Positions 20,864 through 23,264 of a stretch of DNA of 23,264 nt are shown piece after piece (position 1 is the first letter of the stretch; every line of letters starts with the position of its first letter). Position numbers and translations under genes: made by a program. This stretch comes from Thermodesulfobacteriaceae bacterium (GTDB taxonomy: Bacteria; Desulfobacterota; Thermodesulfobacteria; Thermodesulfobacteriales; Thermodesulfobacteriaceae), in NCBI GenBank assembly GCA_015494725.1, contig WGAR01000077.1:1-23264 (forward strand), in the 5' to 3' direction. The notes beneath the pieces are model-generated. The model saw only the letters and a program-made list of their open reading frames with translations. It did no database searches and had not been told where the DNA came from.

Positions 20864-22183
20864 ATGGAACTCACGCTAAAGGAACGTTTGCGCAGGGGAG
20901 AGGTTCCGGAAGAGATACGCCGGGTAGCCGAGCTGGAGGGGATAGCCCCGGAGGAACTGGTTCGGGGCGTGGTGGAAGGGCGGATAGTGGTTCCCTGGAA
21001 TCGAAGGGCGCGGCTGGATAGACCGTGTGCCATCGGTTCCGGGGTGCGAACCAAAATCAACGCCAATCTGGGCACCTCCAAGGACGCTCCGGACCCGGAA
21101 AAGGAACTGGAAAAGCTGCGGGTGGCCCTGGCCGCGGGAGCAGACACGGTAATGGACCTCTCCACCGGAGGGCCCATCGATGAGGTGCGCCGTCTCATCC
21201 GGGAACACTGTCCGGTGCCCCTGGGGACGGTCCCCATTTATCAGGCCGCGGTGGAGGCGGTGGAGCACAAACACAAATCCATCGTGGAGATGACCGTAGA
21301 GGAAATGTTCTCCGCGGTCCTTCGGCACGCCGAAGACGGCGTGGATTTTATGACCATTCATTGCGGGATCAATCGAGAAGTCCTACATCGGCTCGAACGG
21401 AAGGAACGGGTGCTGGGGGTGGTTTCCCGGGGGGGTTCTTTTATCGTGGAGTGGATGATTTACAACCAGAAGGAGAACCCCTTCTACCAGTATTTCGACC
21501 GCTTACTGGAGATCGCCCGGGAATACGAGATTACCCTTTCTCTGGGAGACGGTATTCGTCCGGGGTGTCTGGCGGATGCTACCGATGGTCCCCAGATCCA
21601 GGAGCTCATCATTCTGGGGGAACTTACCCAGCGGGCCTGGGAGGCCGGGGTGCAGGTAATGATCGAGGGTCCGGGGCATGTGCCGCTTGATCAGATCGAG
21701 GCCAACGTAAAGCTGGAAAAACGCCTCTGTCACGGGGCCCCTTTCTATGTTCTGGGGCCCCTTCCTACGGACATCGCCCCGGGGTATGACCATATAGTGG
21801 GGGCCATCGGAGGGGCCCTGGCCGCTGCCGCTGGGGCGGATTTTCTGTGTTATGTCACCCCGGCCGAACATCTGCGTCTGCCCACTGTGGAAGACGTGCG
21901 GGAAGGGGTTATCGCCGCCAAGATCGCCGCCCATGTGGCGGATCTGGTCAAGGGTATCCCCGGGGCCTGGGACAAGGATCTGGCCATGGCCCGGGCCCGG
22001 GCGGCCCTGGACTGGGAAGCCCAGATCCGTCTCTCGCTAGATCCGGAGAAGGCCCGCCGTTATCGCATGGAGGGAGGGGCCTCCAAGAGCAAGGCCTGCA
22101 CCATGTGCGGGGAATACTGCGCCATCAAGGTCTTTTCCCGGGCCCGCAAGATCCTCCGGGGGACCACCGGCGAATCCTCCTGA
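20864..22183 (+). CDS. thiC: Phosphomethylpyrimidine synthase ThiC
   Basis: ThiC is a radical SAM enzyme that rearranges 5-aminoimidazole ribotide into HMP-phosphate, the pyrimidine half of thiamine. The 439-residue protein is the short form that lacks the N-terminal extension of the enterobacterial enzyme. It shows GSGVRTKINANLGTS (58-72), DLSTGGPIDE, DFMTIHCGI, SRGGSF, SLGDGIRPG (226-234), MIEGPGHVPLDQI and LGPLPTDIAPGYDHI. The C-terminal cluster motif CTMCGEYC has cysteines at 412, 415 and 419. The ATG at 20864 is preferred over an upstream TTG at 20792, which is the promoter -35 box. No other thi gene is visible in the window. Confidence 0.97.
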   Translation: MELTLKERLRRGEVPEEIRRVAELEGIAPEELVRGVVEGRIVVPWNRRARLDRPCAIGSGVRTKINANLGTSKDAPDPEKELEKLRVALAAGADTVMDLSTGGPIDEVRRLIREHCPVPLGTVPIYQAAVEAVEHKHKSIVEMTVEEMFSAVLRHAEDGVDFMTIHCGINREVLHRLERKERVLGVVSRGGSFIVEWMIYNQKENPFYQYFDRLLEIAREYEITLSLGDGIRPGCLADATDGPQIQELIILGELTQRAWEAGVQVMIEGPGHVPLDQIEANVKLEKRLCHGAPFYVLGPLPTDIAPGYDHIVGAIGGALAAAAGADFLCYVTPAEHLRLPTVEDVREGVIAAKIAAHVADLVKGIPGAWDKDLAMARARAALDWEAQIRLSLDPEKARRYRMEGGASKSKACTMCGEYCAIKVFSRARKILRGTTGESS

Positions 22184-22204
22184 TCCCGCCCCTCCGCTCC
22201 TCCC

Positions 22205-22233
22205 TTGCCCCGGGGAGAGAGAGGGTTTATCTT
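22205..22233 (+). promoter_or_regulatory. Probable promoter of the TetR-family gene
   Basis: TTGCCC (22205-22210) and TATCTT (22228-22233) are separated by 17 bp. Both boxes match four of six consensus bases. The predicted start near 22240 is the first base of the operator palindrome. Confidence 0.45.
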
Positions 22234-22239
22234 AAAAAT

Positions 22240-22253
22240 ACCGACCGGTCGGT
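22240..22253 (+). promoter_or_regulatory. TetR-type operator palindrome
   Basis: ACCGACCGGTCGGT is a perfect 14-bp palindrome of the kind bound by many TetR/AcrR repressors. It covers the predicted transcription start and ends 11 bases before the repressor ATG, so self-repression of the tetR-lipoprotein operon is expected. Confidence 0.75.
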
Positions 22254-22264
22254 TGGGAGGAAAG

Positions 22265-22858
22265 ATGCGAGGAAAGTTGACCCGGGATCGGATTATTCAG
22301 GAGGCCCTGAAGCTCTTTCAGGAGAAGGGGATCTCCGAGACCAGCATGGCGGATCTGGAAAAAGCCGCCGGAGTGAGCAAGGGCGCCCTCTATTTTCACT
22401 TTTCCAGCAAGGAAGACCTGGTGCTGGCGGCGCTAGGACATGCGCGGGGCCTCTTTAAGCAGTTCCTGGAGGAGGCCTTCTCCGAGGGCCCGCCCCGCGA
22501 GTCCCTGAGGAAGTTTCTGGAAAAGATCTACCAAAAGATGGAGGAAGACGGATTTCGCACCGGATGCCTCTTCGGAAACACGGCCATAGAGGTGGCCAAC
22601 CGCGAAAGTCCCATCCGGGATTTCCTGGAAGAAACCTTTGAGGACTGGAAGGAAGAACTGGCCACAGTTCTCTTTCAGGCCCGAAACCGGGGATGTCTCT
22701 CCAGGGAGGAAAGTCCCGAGGATCTGGCCCTTTTCATCATCGCCGCCCTGGAGGGGGCCCTCCTCCTTTCGCGCCTCAAAAAGGACGGAGGGCCCCTAAA
22801 GACGGTCATCCGGGTCCTAGGGACCCTTATACCCCTTAAAGACGGAGGTAGATCATGA
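22265..22858 (+). CDS. TetR/AcrR-family transcriptional repressor
   Basis: The 197-residue protein has an N-terminal helix-turn-helix (about 8-54) with the classic AALKLF-like helix, GISETSMADLEKAAGVSKGALYFHF pattern and SKEDL end. The ligand-binding domain contains GCLFGNTAIEVANRE (100-114), a signature seen in one TetR C-terminal subgroup. The ligand is unknown. The ATG at 22265 is chosen because GGGAGG lies just before it and because the HTH then begins at the usual distance. The frame is open upstream, but that part contains the operator. The stop overlaps the lipoprotein ATG as ATGA, so the repressor likely controls the downstream genes, often envelope or efflux functions. Confidence 0.93.
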   Translation: MRGKLTRDRIIQEALKLFQEKGISETSMADLEKAAGVSKGALYFHFSSKEDLVLAALGHARGLFKQFLEEAFSEGPPRESLRKFLEKIYQKMEEDGFRTGCLFGNTAIEVANRESPIRDFLEETFEDWKEELATVLFQARNRGCLSREESPEDLALFIIAALEGALLLSRLKKDGGPLKTVIRVLGTLIPLKDGGRS

Positions 22859-23229
22859 AAAAGATCTTATGGGCCCTTGGGCTTCTGGCCCTCCTTGCCG
22901 CCTGTGGAGGCCGCGGGGTCTATCTTTACGAAAACCGGGGTAACCCCTACGGCGGACCGGACCGCCCCTGGCTCATCATCGGGGCTCGGGGGGCGGGTTC
23001 GGCCGAACTGGAGAAGAAGCTCTGCCAGAAGGGAGAGCTCCGAAAGATCCTCTCTGAGGCCCGCATCCCGGAGGGACCCAAAGAAGACCTCTTCCTTGCC
23101 GCCTGCGGACCCAAGGCCTCGGCGGAAAGGTTCCTGGAGATCTACTACGGGTTGCCGGACCAAACCCGTCTGCGACTCAAGAGGACCTTTGAAAAGCACG
23201 GCTACAGCCTTAACGACTACGGCTGTTAA
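22855..23229 (+). CDS. Small predicted lipoprotein of unknown function
   Basis: The 124-residue protein begins with a lipoprotein signal peptide, MKK followed by a Leu/Ala-rich core and a LAAC lipobox at 14-17, so Cys17 would be lipidated. The mature part has a short Gly/Pro/Tyr-rich stretch (GVYLYENRGNPYGGPDRP), then a helical region. It holds three further cysteines (57, 104 region absent; one near 95; one at the C-terminal residue 124), which could form disulfides in the periplasm. I do not recognise a family. It overlaps tetR as ATGA and is followed by a strong ribosome site for another gene. This suggests an outer-membrane or export-related operon under TetR control. Confidence 0.75.
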   Translation: MKKILWALGLLALLAACGGRGVYLYENRGNPYGGPDRPWLIIGARGAGSAELEKKLCQKGELRKILSEARIPEGPKEDLFLAACGPKASAERFLEIYYGLPDQTRLRLKRTFEKHGYSLNDYGC

Positions 23230-23256
23230 CCAAACCCGAAAAGGGAGGTGAAGAAG

Positions 23257-23264
23257 ATGAAAAA
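23257..23264 (+). CDS. First codons of a further gene, cut by the window edge
   Basis: GGGAGGTGA (23242-23250) followed by an ATG at 23257 and AAA AA marks a well-formed start on the same strand as the lipoprotein, 27 bases after its stop. The encoded protein would begin Met-Lys, which fits a signal sequence. Nothing more can be said from eight bases. Confidence 0.6.

Noticed and set aside
22184..22239. Intrinsic terminator after thiC
   Set aside because: CCCCGGGG and G/C-rich runs are present, but no clear stem followed by a T-run can be drawn, and the tetR promoter occupies the space.

Overview
This GC-rich window carries tightly packed bacterial housekeeping genes and no visible mobile element, CRISPR array or ribosomal RNA. 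The gene set suggests a thermophilic, anaerobic, Gram-negative lineage, perhaps a Thermodesulfobacteriota relative. It includes a selenium-type YedF, a short anaerobe-style ThiC, DUF1614 and DUF5752 proteins, a TreT-like enzyme and an archaeal-DacZ-like diadenylate cyclase. The taxonomy is an inference from family membership, not a measured result.

Left end (about 1-1700, all minus strand): YedF, SmpB and tmRNA lie in that order, so the two core trans-translation components sit side by side. A cUUCGg-capped hairpin separates them from the next operon.

A long minus-strand chain (1697-9595) runs trpB, trpA, aroB, dapF, a parvulin-type PPIase, a DEDDy exonuclease, a diadenylate cyclase and a DegP/HtrA protease. 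Most junctions are ATGA, TGATG or short overlaps, so translational coupling is likely. A sigma70-like promoter lies just before trpB, and its predicted start of transcription falls on the trpB ATG.

A second minus-strand block (9617-13137) runs from a coiled-coil PD-(D/E)XK-like protein through proS and a small DsrE-like protein to a DUF1614 membrane protein. pdxA (plus strand) diverges from it.

A third minus-strand operon (14116-20140) runs aspS, a fused trehalose-6-phosphate synthase/phosphatase, a DUF5752 protein and a TreT-like GT4 glycosyltransferase. Its tail overlaps the tail of pdxA by 101 bases on opposite strands.

Right end (20149-23264, plus strand): pyrR, thiC, a TetR-family repressor with a perfect operator palindrome over its predicted transcription start, a small lipoprotein, and the first codons of another gene.

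The most unusual features are the trehalose triad, the diadenylate cyclase inside a proteostasis and biosynthesis operon, the hendecad-repeat nuclease-like protein coupled to proS, and three promoters that share a TTGTCAA -35 region, two of which appear to drive leaderless mRNAs.
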